DNA of 29,139 nucleotides from positions 1 to 29,139 of the forward strand of contig JADHWW010000118.1 in NCBI GenBank assembly GCA_016783285.1, read 5' to 3'. A program made the translations under genes and the position numbers. The stretch comes from Anaerolineae bacterium (GTDB lineage Bacteria; Chloroflexota; Anaerolineae; B4-G1). The notes beneath the pieces were generated by a model. That model did not search any database and had not been told where the DNA came from. It saw nothing but the letters and a program-made list of their open reading frames with translations. Position 1 is the stretch's first letter. Every line of letters begins with the position of its first letter. Positions 6,374 to 14,835 of this stretch are shown in pieces.

Positions 6374-9199
6374 ATGCCCCAAAAGAAGAAACTGGTCTTG
6401 ATCGACGGCCACGCGCTGGCCTATCGTGCCTTCCATGCCCTGCCCGAGGATATGAAGACCACGCAAGGCGAGTTAACCAATGCCGTCTATGGCTTTATCT
6501 CGATGTTGCTCAACGTCTTGCGCGAAGAGCAGCCTACCCACGTTGCCGTCACCTTCGATAAGGGACGTACCTTCCGCTACGACATGTACGCCGACTACAA
6601 AGCCCACCGCGCGAAGATGCCCGAGGAGATGGTTCCCCAGATGGAGCGAATCCGCCAGGTGGTGAAGGCGTTGAACATCCCCATCTTCGAGCAGGAGGGG
6701 TACGAGGCGGATGATCTATTGGGGACACTGGCCCGCCAGGCGGGAGAACAGGGAGTTGATGTGCTCATCGTCACCGGCGACATGGATCTCCTGCAACTGG
6801 TGGACGAACACATCCACGTCCTCACCTCCCGCTGGCGCTTCTCCGACACTGTTGTCTACGACCTGGAGGGAGTGAAGCGGCGCTACGGGCTGCCCCCGAC
6901 TCAATTGGTAGATCTCAAGGCCATGATGGGGGATAAATCTGATAATATCCCAGGTGTGCCCGGCGTCGGTGAGAAAACCGGTGTCAAGTTGCTCAAACAG
7001 TACGGATCGTTGGAGAACATCTACGAGCACCTGAACGAGATCCAGACCCGTTTTCGGAACAAACTGGAGACAGGGCAGGACCTGGCCTTTCTCAGCCGCC
7101 GCCTGGCGACCATCGAGCGCGACGCACCGGTGCAACTCGATCTCGACGTGTGCCGCGTGCACGCCTTCGACCGCGAGCAGGTGATGGACCTCTTCCGCGA
7201 ATTGGAATTCCGTTCACTGGCCGATCGGCTGCCGCAGCCGGAGGCTCGGTCGGGAGACCGGCCCCAGCAAGAGCCAGCGGGAGTAGTTCACCAACTCAGC
7301 CTGTTCGGTGAAGCACCCGCCTCGACGCCCGCGGTGGCCCCTGGGGCCGGTTACCAGATCGTCGCCGACGGGGAGGCCCTGCGCCAGTTGGTGGCACAGT
7401 TGGAGAGCGCGCCGGCGCTGACCCTCGATACCGAGACGACCGGCACCGATCCGATGCAGGCCGAACTGGTCGGCATCGCTCTCACCGACGGGCCCAAGCG
7501 GGGCTACTACATTCCGGTCAAGGCTCCGCCCGACGACCCCCAACTGGAACTGGGGATGGTGCTAGAAACGCTGGCCCCACTGCTGGAAGACGCCGGACAA
7601 CCCAAGTACGGCCACAACCTCAAGTACGACCTGACGGTATTGGAACAAGCCGGAGCGCGGGTGGAAGGGTTGGCCTTCGACACGATGGTCGCCGAGTGGC
7701 TGATCAACCCGGCCTCCAAGAACCTGGGGCTCAAGAACCTGGCCTGGGCGCGGCTCAAGCAGCAGATGACTCCCATCACCGATCTCATTGGCAAGAGGGA
7801 GGGCAAGGGCAAAGGGCAACTGACGATGGATCAAGTGGGAGTCGCCCAGGTGGCTCCCTATGCTTGCGCTGATGTGGACATGACCCATCGCCTGGTTACG
7901 ATTCTTGCGGCGGAATTGAAGGAAAAGCACCTCTGGTCGCTTTTTACCGAGGTGGAGATGCCGTTGATGCCGGTGTTGGCAGCGATGGAGATGGCCGGCA
8001 TGAAGCTCGATGCCACGCTATTGGAGCGGATGTCGGAAGAACTGGACAGCCGGCTGAGCGAACTGGAGGTCCGTATCCAGGAGATAGTCGGCTACTCCTT
8101 CAACGTCAACTCGACCCAGCAACTCTCCGACGCCCTGTTCAAGAGACTGAGGCTGCCTACGCAAGGATTGCGGCGCACGAAATCCGGCCACTTCTCGACG
8201 GCGGCCGGGGTGCTGGAGAGGCTGCGAGGGAAACACCCGGTGATTGACCTCATCCTGGAGCAGCGGACGCTGGCCAAACTGAAATCCACCTACGTGGACG
8301 CACTGCCCCGGCTGGTCAATCCGCGCACCGGGCGGCTGCACACCTCTTACAACCAGACTGGGACTGTAACGGGGCGACTGAGCAGCAGTGACCCCAACCT
8401 CCAGAACATCCCTATCCGCACACCGTTGGGACGTCAGGTGCGGCGGGCCTTCGTCGCTGAGCCGGGCTGGAAACTGATCGGCGCCGACTACTCGCAGGTG
8501 GAGTTGCGCGTGATGGCCCACATCTCTGGCGACGAGGGACTGCTGGGCGCGTTCGCCCGCGGCGAGGACATCCACGCCAGCACCGCGGCTGCCATCATGG
8601 GCGTCCCGCTGGCGGAAGTGACCCCCGATATGCGGCGGGTGGCGAAGGCGGTGAACTTTGGCCTTTCTTACGGACAGACCGCTTACGGGTTGTCCAACGC
8701 CACCGGTCTGACGCAGGCCGAGGCCGAGGATTTCATCAGGGCCTACTTCGAGCGCTTCCCCAGAGTGCGGGAGTACATTGACACAACCAAGGTGCTCGCC
8801 ACGCGGCAGGGGTACGTGGAGACGCTGATGGGACGCCGGCGCTACTTCTCCGAGTTGCGCCCCGGCAGCAAGGCTCCCCACAACGTGCGCCAGGCCGCCG
8901 AGCGTATGGCGATCAACGCTCCTATCCAGGGCACCGCCGCCGACATCATCAACATCGCCACCATCCGCCTGCACCGGGCGCTGCGGGAGCGTTCGCTTCG
9001 GGCACGCATGATCCTGCAGGTGCACGACGAGTTGGTCGTCGAGGCTCCCGAGGAGGAGGTGGAGACCGTCGCGCCGCTGATGCGCGAGGTGATGGAGAAC
9101 GCCTTCGAACTCAAGGCGCCTCTCAAGGCCGATCTCAAGGTGGGGCAGAATTGGGAAGAGATGGAGCCGGTGTCCAACGCCGAGGGAAAGTCCGTTTGA
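6374..9199 (+). CDS. polA: DNA polymerase I
   Basis: The 941-residue protein fills gaps and removes RNA primers in replication and repair. An N-terminal 5'-3' exonuclease (about 1-290) carries LVLIDGHALAYRAF, YEADDLLGT and MMGDKSDNIPGVPGVGEKT. A proofreading 3'-5' exonuclease (about 330-520) keeps D352 and E354 in LDTET, plus YGHNLKYDL and YACADVD, so it is probably active. The polymerase domain (about 560-941) has motif A GADYSQVELR (D705, E710), motif B RRVAKAVNFGLSYG and motif C QVHDELVVE (H884, D885). The length is normal for a three-domain family A polymerase. AAGGAGAGG ends two bases before the ATG. Its TGA stop lies inside the -35 box of the next promoter. Confidence 0.98.
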   Translation: MPQKKKLVLIDGHALAYRAFHALPEDMKTTQGELTNAVYGFISMLLNVLREEQPTHVAVTFDKGRTFRYDMYADYKAHRAKMPEEMVPQMERIRQVVKALNIPIFEQEGYEADDLLGTLARQAGEQGVDVLIVTGDMDLLQLVDEHIHVLTSRWRFSDTVVYDLEGVKRRYGLPPTQLVDLKAMMGDKSDNIPGVPGVGEKTGVKLLKQYGSLENIYEHLNEIQTRFRNKLETGQDLAFLSRRLATIERDAPVQLDLDVCRVHAFDREQVMDLFRELEFRSLADRLPQPEARSGDRPQQEPAGVVHQLSLFGEAPASTPAVAPGAGYQIVADGEALRQLVAQLESAPALTLDTETTGTDPMQAELVGIALTDGPKRGYYIPVKAPPDDPQLELGMVLETLAPLLEDAGQPKYGHNLKYDLTVLEQAGARVEGLAFDTMVAEWLINPASKNLGLKNLAWARLKQQMTPITDLIGKREGKGKGQLTMDQVGVAQVAPYACADVDMTHRLVTILAAELKEKHLWSLFTEVEMPLMPVLAAMEMAGMKLDATLLERMSEELDSRLSELEVRIQEIVGYSFNVNSTQQLSDALFKRLRLPTQGLRRTKSGHFSTAAGVLERLRGKHPVIDLILEQRTLAKLKSTYVDALPRLVNPRTGRLHTSYNQTGTVTGRLSSSDPNLQNIPIRTPLGRQVRRAFVAEPGWKLIGADYSQVELRVMAHISGDEGLLGAFARGEDIHASTAAAIMGVPLAEVTPDMRRVAKAVNFGLSYGQTAYGLSNATGLTQAEAEDFIRAYFERFPRVREYIDTTKVLATRQGYVETLMGRRRYFSELRPGSKAPHNVRQAAERMAINAPIQGTAADIINIATIRLHRALRERSLRARMILQVHDELVVEAPEEEVETVAPLMREVMENAFELKAPLKADLKVGQNWEEMEPVSNAEGKSV

Positions 9200-9224
9200 C
9201 AGATTGAACAAATCCGTCTATACT
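9196..9224 (+). promoter_or_regulatory. Strong sigma70-type promoter for the SCP2-domain gene
   Basis: It has a consensus -35 TTGACA (9196-9201), a 17-base spacer and a -10 TATACT (9219-9224), 34 bases before the ATG at 9259. The -35 contains the polA stop codon (9197-9199), so the small gene has its own promoter right at the end of polA. Confidence 0.8.
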
Positions 9225-9258
9225 CTGCTTCGATACAAATTCCATCAGGAGGACAAAA

Positions 9259-9582
9259 ATGCCTGAATACACGAGCGCATCCCAGGCACTGGAAGCGCTA
9301 AGATCGGTTGATCCCCAGAAAGTGGCTGGGGTAGATGCTGTGATACTGTTCGACCTTTCCGGTGAGGGAGGCGGGCAGTGGACTGCGACCATCGCAGATG
9401 GTCAACTCAGCGTCACCGAGGAGGCCGCAGCAACGCCAACGATGACGTTGAAAATGGCGGCCGCGGACTTCGTGGCGATGGTCAACGGCGACCTGAACGC
9501 GATGGCTGCCTTTATGCAAGGCAAGATCAAGATCGAAGGAGATATGTCATTGGCGATGCGGTTGCAGACGTTCTTCGGCTAG
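9259..9582 (+). CDS. SCP2 sterol-binding domain protein
   Basis: This 107-residue protein is a single SCP2-type domain. It shows the characteristic pattern of a hydrophobic strand (AVILFDLSGE), a GxWTATI strand, a thr/met-rich strand with the acidic-Phe turn (TMTLKMAAADFVAMVNGD), and the final helix with FMQGKIKIEGDMSLAMRLQTFF. SCP2 domains bind lipids or fatty acyl chains in a hydrophobic tunnel; bacterial stand-alone copies are mostly of unknown role. AGGAGGACAAAA precedes the ATG. It is flanked by its own promoter (9196) and a strong terminator (9611), so it is probably a single-gene unit. The fold is confident; the ligand is unknown. Confidence 0.9.
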   Translation: MPEYTSASQALEALRSVDPQKVAGVDAVILFDLSGEGGGQWTATIADGQLSVTEEAAATPTMTLKMAAADFVAMVNGDLNAMAAFMQGKIKIEGDMSLAMRLQTFFG

Positions 9583-9610
9583 GTGGTGCATCTGGCTTGC
9601 TCGTGATGGA

Positions 9611-9645
9611 ACGCCGGCGCTTAAAGCGCCGGCGTCCTCTTTTCT
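9611..9645 (+). terminator. Rho-independent terminator after the SCP2 gene
   Basis: A perfect 11-base-pair GC-rich stem (9611-9621 with 9625-9635, arm ACGCCGGCGCT) has a 3-base loop and is followed by CCTCTTTTCT. It isolates the SCP2 gene from sufS. Confidence 0.88.
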
Positions 9646-9725
9646 GGGACAAGCCTGGTAAGGTATTGACATAGTCGAGGAGCGGAAGGATTGGGCTTCG
9701 GTAGGGCTTCAGGCGGAGGCGAAAC

Positions 9726-11000
9726 ATGAATACCGAGAAGAGGATTGATCCCGTCGCCATGCGGGCTGATTTTCCCATCCTGGCACGGGAGGTGCACGGC
9801 AAAACACTGGCTTATCTGGACAACGCTGCTTCGTCGCAGAGGCCACGGGCGGTGATTGAGGCTTTGGACGAGTTTTACCGCGCCCACTATGCCAACATCC
9901 ACCGGGGGGTACACACGCTGAGCGAAGAAGCGACCGCCGCATACGAAGAGGCGAGGGACAAAGTCGCCGCGTTTATAAATGCCCCGGCCCGCTGCGGCGT
10001 GATTTTCACCCGCAACACGACGGAGGCGATCAATCTGGTGGCCTACACCTGGGGACGGACCCACGTGGGGCCAGGCGACCGCATCGTCGTCACGGAGATG
10101 GAGCACCACAGCAACCTGGTGCCCTGGCAGTTGCTCGTGCGGGAGGTTGGGGCTGAACTGGCCTACGTCTCCGTGACCGACGAGGGATGTCTCGATCTGG
10201 AATCCCTCGACCGGTTGCTGCAAGGCCCAGTCAAGTTGGTCGCTTTCACGCACATTTCCAACGTGCTAGGCACGGTGAATCCGGCGCAGGAGATCATAGC
10301 CCGAGCCCACGCGGCCGGTGCGCGGGTGCTGGTGGACGCGGCGCAGAGCGTGCCCCACCTGCCGGTGGACGTCGAGGCGCTAGATTGCGACTTTCTGGCC
10401 TTTTCCGGCCACAAGATGTGCGGGCCGACGGGCATTGGCGTGCTCTACGGCCGTCCAGAACTGCTGGAGGAGATGCCGCCCTTCCTCAGCGGCGGGGGAA
10501 TGATCAAGCGGGTGGGGCGTGCGGAGGCGAGTTGGAATGACCTGCCCTGGAAGTTCGAGGCCGGCACCCCAGCCATCGCTCAGGCGGTGGGGCTGGGCGC
10601 GGCGGTGGACTACCTGAGCACGGTGGGACTGGAACCGGTGTGGGCACACGAGCAGGAGTTGGTGGCCTATGCCTTGGAGCGATTGGCAGAGATGCCGGGA
10701 GTACACGTGATCGGGTCGCCGACCGGGAGGCGGAGTGGGGTGGTCGCTTTCACCGTCGAATCCATCCACCCCCACGATTTGGCTCAGGCGTTGGATTGGG
10801 AGGGCATCGCCATCCGTGCGGGCTTCCACTGTGCACAGCCGCTCCACGAGCGCTTCGGGCTGCAGGCCACGGCACGGGCCAGTTTTTACCTCTACAATAC
10901 CCGTGAGGAGGTGGATCGGCTGGTGGAGGGAATCCAGAAGGCACAGGGTTGGCTGGCAAATGGAGAACTGAGGGAGCCAGGTGGAGAGCTTATACCGTGA
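9726..11000 (+). CDS. sufS: Cysteine desulfurase SufS
   Basis: This 424-residue class V aminotransferase-fold enzyme uses PLP to take sulfur from cysteine, leaving alanine, for iron-sulfur cluster assembly. Visible motifs are the N-terminal AYLDNAASSQRP, TRNTTEAINLVA, EMEHHSNLVPWQ, DAAQSVPHLPVDV, the PLP lysine K230 in FSGHKMCGPTGIG, and the persulfide cysteine C369 in RAGFHCAQPLHERF. This is the SufS/CsdA (group II) arrangement. GGAGGCGAAAC precedes the ATG. Its last 20 bases overlap the GTG start of the scaffold gene, so the two are translationally coupled. No sufBCD genes are in the window. Confidence 0.97.
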   Translation: MNTEKRIDPVAMRADFPILAREVHGKTLAYLDNAASSQRPRAVIEALDEFYRAHYANIHRGVHTLSEEATAAYEEARDKVAAFINAPARCGVIFTRNTTEAINLVAYTWGRTHVGPGDRIVVTEMEHHSNLVPWQLLVREVGAELAYVSVTDEGCLDLESLDRLLQGPVKLVAFTHISNVLGTVNPAQEIIARAHAAGARVLVDAAQSVPHLPVDVEALDCDFLAFSGHKMCGPTGIGVLYGRPELLEEMPPFLSGGGMIKRVGRAEASWNDLPWKFEAGTPAIAQAVGLGAAVDYLSTVGLEPVWAHEQELVAYALERLAEMPGVHVIGSPTGRRSGVVAFTVESIHPHDLAQALDWEGIAIRAGFHCAQPLHERFGLQATARASFYLYNTREEVDRLVEGIQKAQGWLANGELREPGGELIP

Positions 11001-11355
11001 GCATATCCTTGATCATTACCGCCATCCCCGCAATCGGGGGACGTTAGAGGACGCGGACCTCTCCTGCGAGCAGGACAACCCGGTCTGCGGCGATGTGGTG
11101 CGGCTCGATATCCGGCTGGCCGACGGGCGGGTGAGCGATGCACGGTTCAGTGGTCGTGGCTGTGTGATCAGCATGGCATCAGCCTCAATGTTGACCGAGG
11201 AGATTCTGGGCAAGACAGTAGAGGAGTTGAAGGCGCTGCAGGACGAGGACGTGTTCAGCATGCTGGGCATCACGTTGGGGCCGGTGCGGGCCAAGTGCGG
11301 ACTATTGCCGCTACGGGTGCTGCAGAGCGGGCTGACCTGCCTGGAGAAGACTTAA
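10981..11355 (+). CDS. sufU: SufU/IscU-type iron-sulfur scaffold protein
   Basis: The 124-residue protein opens with YREHILDHYRHPRNRG. It has the three conserved cysteines C36 (NPVCGDVV, with D38), C61 (GRGCVISMASASML) and C106 (VRAKCGLLPLRVL). In SufU these bind zinc and accept sulfur from SufS; in IscU they hold the nascent cluster. Lysine before C106, instead of the IscU histidine, favours SufU. Yet the C61-C106 spacing (45) is IscU-like and lacks the insertion of about 20 residues known in Bacillus SufU. The GTG start at 10981 overlaps the end of sufS and has AGGGAG upstream. Confidence 0.92.
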   Translation: MESLYREHILDHYRHPRNRGTLEDADLSCEQDNPVCGDVVRLDIRLADGRVSDARFSGRGCVISMASASMLTEEILGKTVEELKALQDEDVFSMLGITLGPVRAKCGLLPLRVLQSGLTCLEKT

Positions 11356-11373
11356 GAGGCACCTCACAAGTGG

Positions 11374-11919
11374 TCAGGTCTCCGGCGTCGAACCGAGTTC
11401 CCTTTCCAGCATCTCCATGAGTACGGCGGGCAGGCTATCTCGGTTATGGGGGGTCACGGCGAGGGCAGTCGTCGAGCTGATTGGTAGTTGGAGTTGTGCC
11501 TGCGCCACCAACTCAGGGCGGACAACGACGAGCGCCAGCGCGAAGTTGGTTCCTCGCAGCACGTCAAACGCTTTCAGCCAGCCTTTCCCTTGTTCGATTT
11601 CCAGTGGCCCCAGTTCGTCCACCACGAGCAGGTGACAGGCATGCGCGCGGGCCAGCGCAACGTTCCCCCATGCCAAGGTTCCAGGGTCGAAGCGGAAACG
11701 CCCCTGGATCACGGCAGGTCTCGCGTCATGTTCCAGGGTCAGCCGACGCACATCGCCACTGCGCACGTCGAGCACGTTCCGGGTGCCATTAGGGCGGCTC
11801 GTGGTCAGGACGCCGCCACAAGTGTATCCCCTGGCCTGCACCAGAGCGATGGTCTCATGGCAGACTGTGGTCTTGCCTATGCGGCGCTCGCCGGTCAGAA
11901 TGACGATGTGTGTAGCCAC
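11374..11919 (-). CDS. THEP1-family nucleoside-triphosphatase
   Basis: It is a small P-loop NTPase of the THEP1 (NTPase_1) family. Walker A is GERRIGKTT near the N-terminus, then the family-typical CGGVLTT strand, and Walker B is LLVVDELGPLE. Members hydrolyse NTPs in vitro and their cellular role is unclear. The longer ATG start at 11949 is possible, but a -10 box (11940-11945) lies inside those first codons. I therefore chose the GTG at 11919 (protein starts VATHIVILTGE, about 181 residues), which has AGGG upstream and fits the family's N-terminus. It converges with sufU and diverges from the response regulator. Confidence 0.85.
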   Translation of the reverse strand: MATHIVILTGERRIGKTTVCHETIALVQARGYTCGGVLTTSRPNGTRNVLDVRSGDVRRLTLEHDARPAVIQGRFRFDPGTLAWGNVALARAHACHLLVVDELGPLEIEQGKGWLKAFDVLRGTNFALALVVVRPELVAQAQLQLPISSTTALAVTPHNRDSLPAVLMEMLERELGSTPET

Positions 11920-11939
11920 TTTGTCTTGCCCTATACAAT

Positions 11940-11968
11940 AATATACCATATCGAATCCAAAACCCCAA
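11940..11968 (-). promoter_or_regulatory. Putative promoter for the THEP1-type gene
   Basis: On the minus strand there is a weak -35 TTGGGG (11963-11968), a 17-base spacer and a good -10 TATATT (11940-11945). The predicted RNA start, near 11933, lies after the ATG at 11949 and before the GTG at 11919. This supports the shorter start. Confidence 0.5.
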
Positions 11969-11986
11969 ATCTCAACCTCCAGCCAG

Positions 11987-12015
11987 TTGCGCCCTGGTGC
12001 TATGTGCGGTATACT
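11987..12015 (+). promoter_or_regulatory. Promoter for the NarL/LuxR response regulator
   Basis: It has a -35 TTGCGC (11987-11992), a 17-base spacer and a -10 TATACT (12010-12015), about 57 bases before the ATG at 12072. It lies downstream of the alternative start at 11997, so the long 245-residue version would not be made from this promoter. Confidence 0.6.
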
Positions 12016-12071
12016 TACCTCAGGTGGGAGGCGGCTTATGCCGCAACCTGCGAGGGGAAAGGGCTGACAGA

Positions 12072-12734
12072 ATGGCCATTCGCGTACTATTGGCTGACGA
12101 TCACACCCTGGTTCGGCAGGGCTTGCGAGTGTTGCTGGAATCCAAACCCAGGTTCACGGTGGTCGGGGAGGCTGACGATGGGCGGGAAGCATTGCAGTTG
12201 GTCGAGAAACTGCATCCCGACGTGGTCGTGATGGACATCGGCATGCCCGGTATGAACGGCCTCGAGGCGACGGCCCAGATTACCGGCCAGGAGTCTGATA
12301 CCAAGGTTGTCATCCTGTCTATGTACACAGACGAGATCTACGTCCACCAGTCACTGCGAGTGGGCGCGTCGGCGTACGTGCTCAAGCGCGCTGTGTACAA
12401 TGAACTCCAACTCGCCATCGAGGCAGCACATCGAGGCGAGAAATATCTCAGCCCCGGCATCTCCAATGCAATAGTGGATACGTATCTTCGCGCAGCGCCC
12501 GTGGATGATCGACAGCGGACCTACGAACTTCTCACGTCGCGTCAACGGGAGGTCCTGCAGCTCATCGCCGAGGGGCGTACCCGGCAGGAAATCTCCGAGA
12601 TTCTGTGCATTAGCCCCAAAACCGTGGCCCGGCATCGGGAGAATCTGATGGCCAAGCTCGGTTTCCAGGACGAGGTAGAATTGGTGAAGTTTGCGCTGCG
12701 CATTGGCCTTTTCACCGACAGCACCGGACAGTGA
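12072..12734 (+). CDS. NarL/FixJ-type response regulator
   Basis: The 220-residue protein begins MAIRVLLADDH. The receiver domain (1-120) has D9/D10, phosphoacceptor D55 (VVVMDIGMPGMNG), S83 and K105 (YVLKRA). A LuxR-type helix-turn-helix (about 150-215) follows, with LTSRQREVLQLIAEGRTRQEI and SPKTVARHRENLMAKL. It is a two-component transcription factor; its sensor kinase is not in the window. GAGGGGAAA lies upstream of the ATG. An in-frame start at 11997 would add 25 residues unlike the family and lies upstream of the -10 box, so I rejected it. Confidence 0.95.
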   Translation: MAIRVLLADDHTLVRQGLRVLLESKPRFTVVGEADDGREALQLVEKLHPDVVVMDIGMPGMNGLEATAQITGQESDTKVVILSMYTDEIYVHQSLRVGASAYVLKRAVYNELQLAIEAAHRGEKYLSPGISNAIVDTYLRAAPVDDRQRTYELLTSRQREVLQLIAEGRTRQEISEILCISPKTVARHRENLMAKLGFQDEVELVKFALRIGLFTDSTGQ

Positions 12735-12809
12735 TCGATGACCAAGCCGCTGGAGCCCCAAAAACCCGATTTCTGATCTACCCCCTGAACGGATACCTTT
12801 GGACGAGCG

Positions 12810-14798
12810 TTAGTCCTCGTATCCTGGGATCGGCCCGAAGGCGGCCTCAATCTCCTCTGGCTCGAAAACCTCCAACATACAATCCCACCAAATCAAACCA
12901 TCGGTCTTCTGAAAATCCCACCACCGGATGTCTGGCCAAAAGTATCGCCATCGCCATAGGGCAGGCATCCGCTCCCAGCCGTAGTCGCTGGCGATGGTAG
13001 TGAAGTCCACGTAGTAGCCGGACGGGATGCTCGACTTGGGCGCTCCACCTTCCACCCGGGCGCGCCCGCCCTGCTGGCGGGTGTTCAGGTCCCACACCGC
13101 TTCGCGCAAAGGCTCTCCCATACTACCGTCCTGCTCGGCGGCGCGAATAAAGACGCGCCAGTACGTGACGTTGCCCACGTCCTCCCGTATCAGTTCAACC
13201 TGTGGTTCATCCTCCTCGTAGGGCTCTTGGTCCAGACCGATCGCCCTGCCACAGACGTGCCAACTCATACGCGAGTGGCCCGAGGGTGGGGTATAAGTCA
13301 CCGGCCGCCAGGAATCTCCCAGGTCAGCCAGGTAGTCCCACCCCACCTCCTCAACCACGCGCTGGCGCAGCGCGTTGAGACTCTCGTTCACCCGGTCGGA
13401 GAGAAGCTCCCCATCGCCGTCGTTGACGTTGGGAAGCAGGACCAATCGGTAGGGCGGGCCGCTGGCTGGCGTCGGCTGCGCCAGTTCCACGTAGAACGGC
13501 GGCTCATCGGCTGGCTCGGCAGCCTGGGCCCGGGCCACGACGCGGGGAGAAAGTGCAAGGTCCGTCCACGCCAGATCGTCCAACAAGCCATCGGTGCTGT
13601 AAACCTGGTGGAACAGCGCCCATCCGGTCATACTGGCCGCGATGAGGTGGCTGTTTCCGCCCCGCTCGTAGGTATAGATGAGACTTTGCCCGTCGGGTGA
13701 CCAGGCTGGGGAATCACCAACGCCGAAGAGTTCAGTTTCGGCCTGGTTGGCCGTCATCGCGTCCCAATCGAAGGTGGTGACCTGGATAGAAGGGTTACCG
13801 CGCGGCCCGCTGACGTACGCCAGTTGTGTGCCGTCGGGTGACCAAGCCGGGGCATCCTCGTCCAGATCGGGGCTATGGGTGATGTTGATGATCTCTCCCT
13901 CGCCATCGAGGAGGTAGAGGTAAATGTCCTTGTTGCCGTCACGGAAGGAACTGAAAGCGATAGCGCGGCTGTCAGGCGACCAGGCCGGCCCGTAGTCGGG
14001 TGCGCGGTCGGTGGTGACGCGCCGCACCTGCTCTTCGGTGGTGCTCATCACGTAGATGTCGAGGTTTCCTCGGCGGTAGGATTCAAAAGCAATCCAGCGG
14101 CCATCGGGGGACCAACTGGGGTTAGCGTCGAAGCCGGGATCGTGGGTCAGGCGGATCGGCGGCGCGCTGCCGGCCAGGTCCAGCAGATAGATGTCCCAGT
14201 TGTGGGCGCGGTTCGAGGCGAAGGCAATGTAGTTGCCGTCAGGCGACCATGCCGGGTTGCGATCCTCGGCCGGGTCGTAGGTCAGCCGCACCAGTTGCCG
14301 CTCGGCCTGATTGAGGGCGTAGATGTCGGCATTGCCGTTGCGTCGCAGGGCGAAAGCGATGGCCCCGCCGCTGCCCAAGGGAGTGGGTGTGGGGCCAGAT
14401 GTGGGGGAGAGACCAGGTGTCGTGGTGGCGACGACGAGTTGGGGAGGCCCCTCCATGACCGTCACCGTAGCCGCCTGGTACAGCGCGATGGTCAGCAACA
14501 CCAGGACGAGCAGGTTGCCCAGGATCAGCAGGACGAGCAGCCGCACGCCGCGCGGCCGCAACTTGAGGGGCTGCCCGACCTCGTCCGGCCTGCGCAGCCA
14601 GGCGAGCGCGAAGGTGATGCGGCTCCAGAACCGCCGGAGCGCGCTCCTCTGCTCATCTGGTGTCTCTGTCTGTGGTTCGTGAGACTCTTCTTGCTGCACT
14701 TCGTCTCGCTCTGCTTTGTCGGCCATGCCCTTCTCACTTGCGCTCAGACTGGTTTCTTCCCAGTGCTGCACTTCGTCTCGCTCTGCTTTGTCGGCCAT
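12810..14798 (-). CDS. Membrane-anchored TolB-like beta-propeller protein with C-terminal domain
   Basis: The protein has up to 662 residues. The acidic N-terminal tail is followed by one transmembrane helix (about 88-112, VRLLVLLILGNLLVLVLLTIA) and a Pro/Thr-rich linker. At least six PD40/TolB propeller repeats follow, each with a PAWSPDG-like turn and a DIYLL-like strand (about 145-410). The C-terminal region (about 430-662) contains SRMSWHVCGRAIGLD (H514, D523) and later YGWERMP and WWDFQ. These faintly recall M15 D-Ala-D-Ala peptidases, but the full zinc set is not there. The propeller should lie outside the membrane. The first 24 codons are duplicated, so translation could begin at 14798 (almost leaderless from its promoter) or at 14726, which has AGAAGG just upstream. 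Confidence 0.88.
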   Translation of the reverse strand: MADKAERDEVQHWEETSLSASEKGMADKAERDEVQQEESHEPQTETPDEQRSALRRFWSRITFALAWLRRPDEVGQPLKLRPRGVRLLVLLILGNLLVLVLLTIALYQAATVTVMEGPPQLVVATTTPGLSPTSGPTPTPLGSGGAIAFALRRNGNADIYALNQAERQLVRLTYDPAEDRNPAWSPDGNYIAFASNRAHNWDIYLLDLAGSAPPIRLTHDPGFDANPSWSPDGRWIAFESYRRGNLDIYVMSTTEEQVRRVTTDRAPDYGPAWSPDSRAIAFSSFRDGNKDIYLYLLDGEGEIINITHSPDLDEDAPAWSPDGTQLAYVSGPRGNPSIQVTTFDWDAMTANQAETELFGVGDSPAWSPDGQSLIYTYERGGNSHLIAASMTGWALFHQVYSTDGLLDDLAWTDLALSPRVVARAQAAEPADEPPFYVELAQPTPASGPPYRLVLLPNVNDGDGELLSDRVNESLNALRQRVVEEVGWDYLADLGDSWRPVTYTPPSGHSRMSWHVCGRAIGLDQEPYEEDEPQVELIREDVGNVTYWRVFIRAAEQDGSMGEPLREAVWDLNTRQQGGRARVEGGAPKSSIPSGYYVDFTTIASDYGWERMPALWRWRYFWPDIRWWDFQKTDGLIWWDCMLEVFEPEEIEAAFGPIPGYED

Positions 14799-14801
14799 GC
14801 C
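14692..14801. repeat. 72-base duplication at the start of the propeller gene
   Basis: A 38-base segment at 14764-14801 is repeated exactly at 14692-14729, offset by 72 bases (24 codons). Each copy carries the start codon and the peptide MADKAERDEVQ. The second copy keeps the frame, so the protein either begins with two copies of the peptide or starts at the second. Confidence 0.9.
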
Positions 14802-14807
14802 GAGCCA

Positions 14808-14835
14808 AGTATACGTCTCTTGGAACGCTTGTCAA
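14808..14835 (-). promoter_or_regulatory. Promoter for the TolB-like propeller gene
   Basis: The minus strand has a consensus -35 TTGACA (14830-14835), a 16-base spacer and a -10 TATACT (14808-14813). The predicted RNA start falls within a few bases of the ATG at 14798, so the message may be nearly leaderless. The -35 overlaps that of the opposite promoter. Confidence 0.75.

Noticed and set aside
8018..9211. 397-residue minus-strand frame opposite polA
   Set aside because: It is the antisense of the conserved polymerase domain and has no recognisable motifs.
9666..9694. TTGACA upstream of sufS
   Set aside because: A perfect -35-like box, but no acceptable -10 at 16-18 bases (GATTGG). The sufS promoter cannot be placed.
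11488..12231. 247-residue plus-strand frame
   Set aside because: It lies opposite the THEP1-type gene and runs out of frame into the response regulator; no domain is visible.
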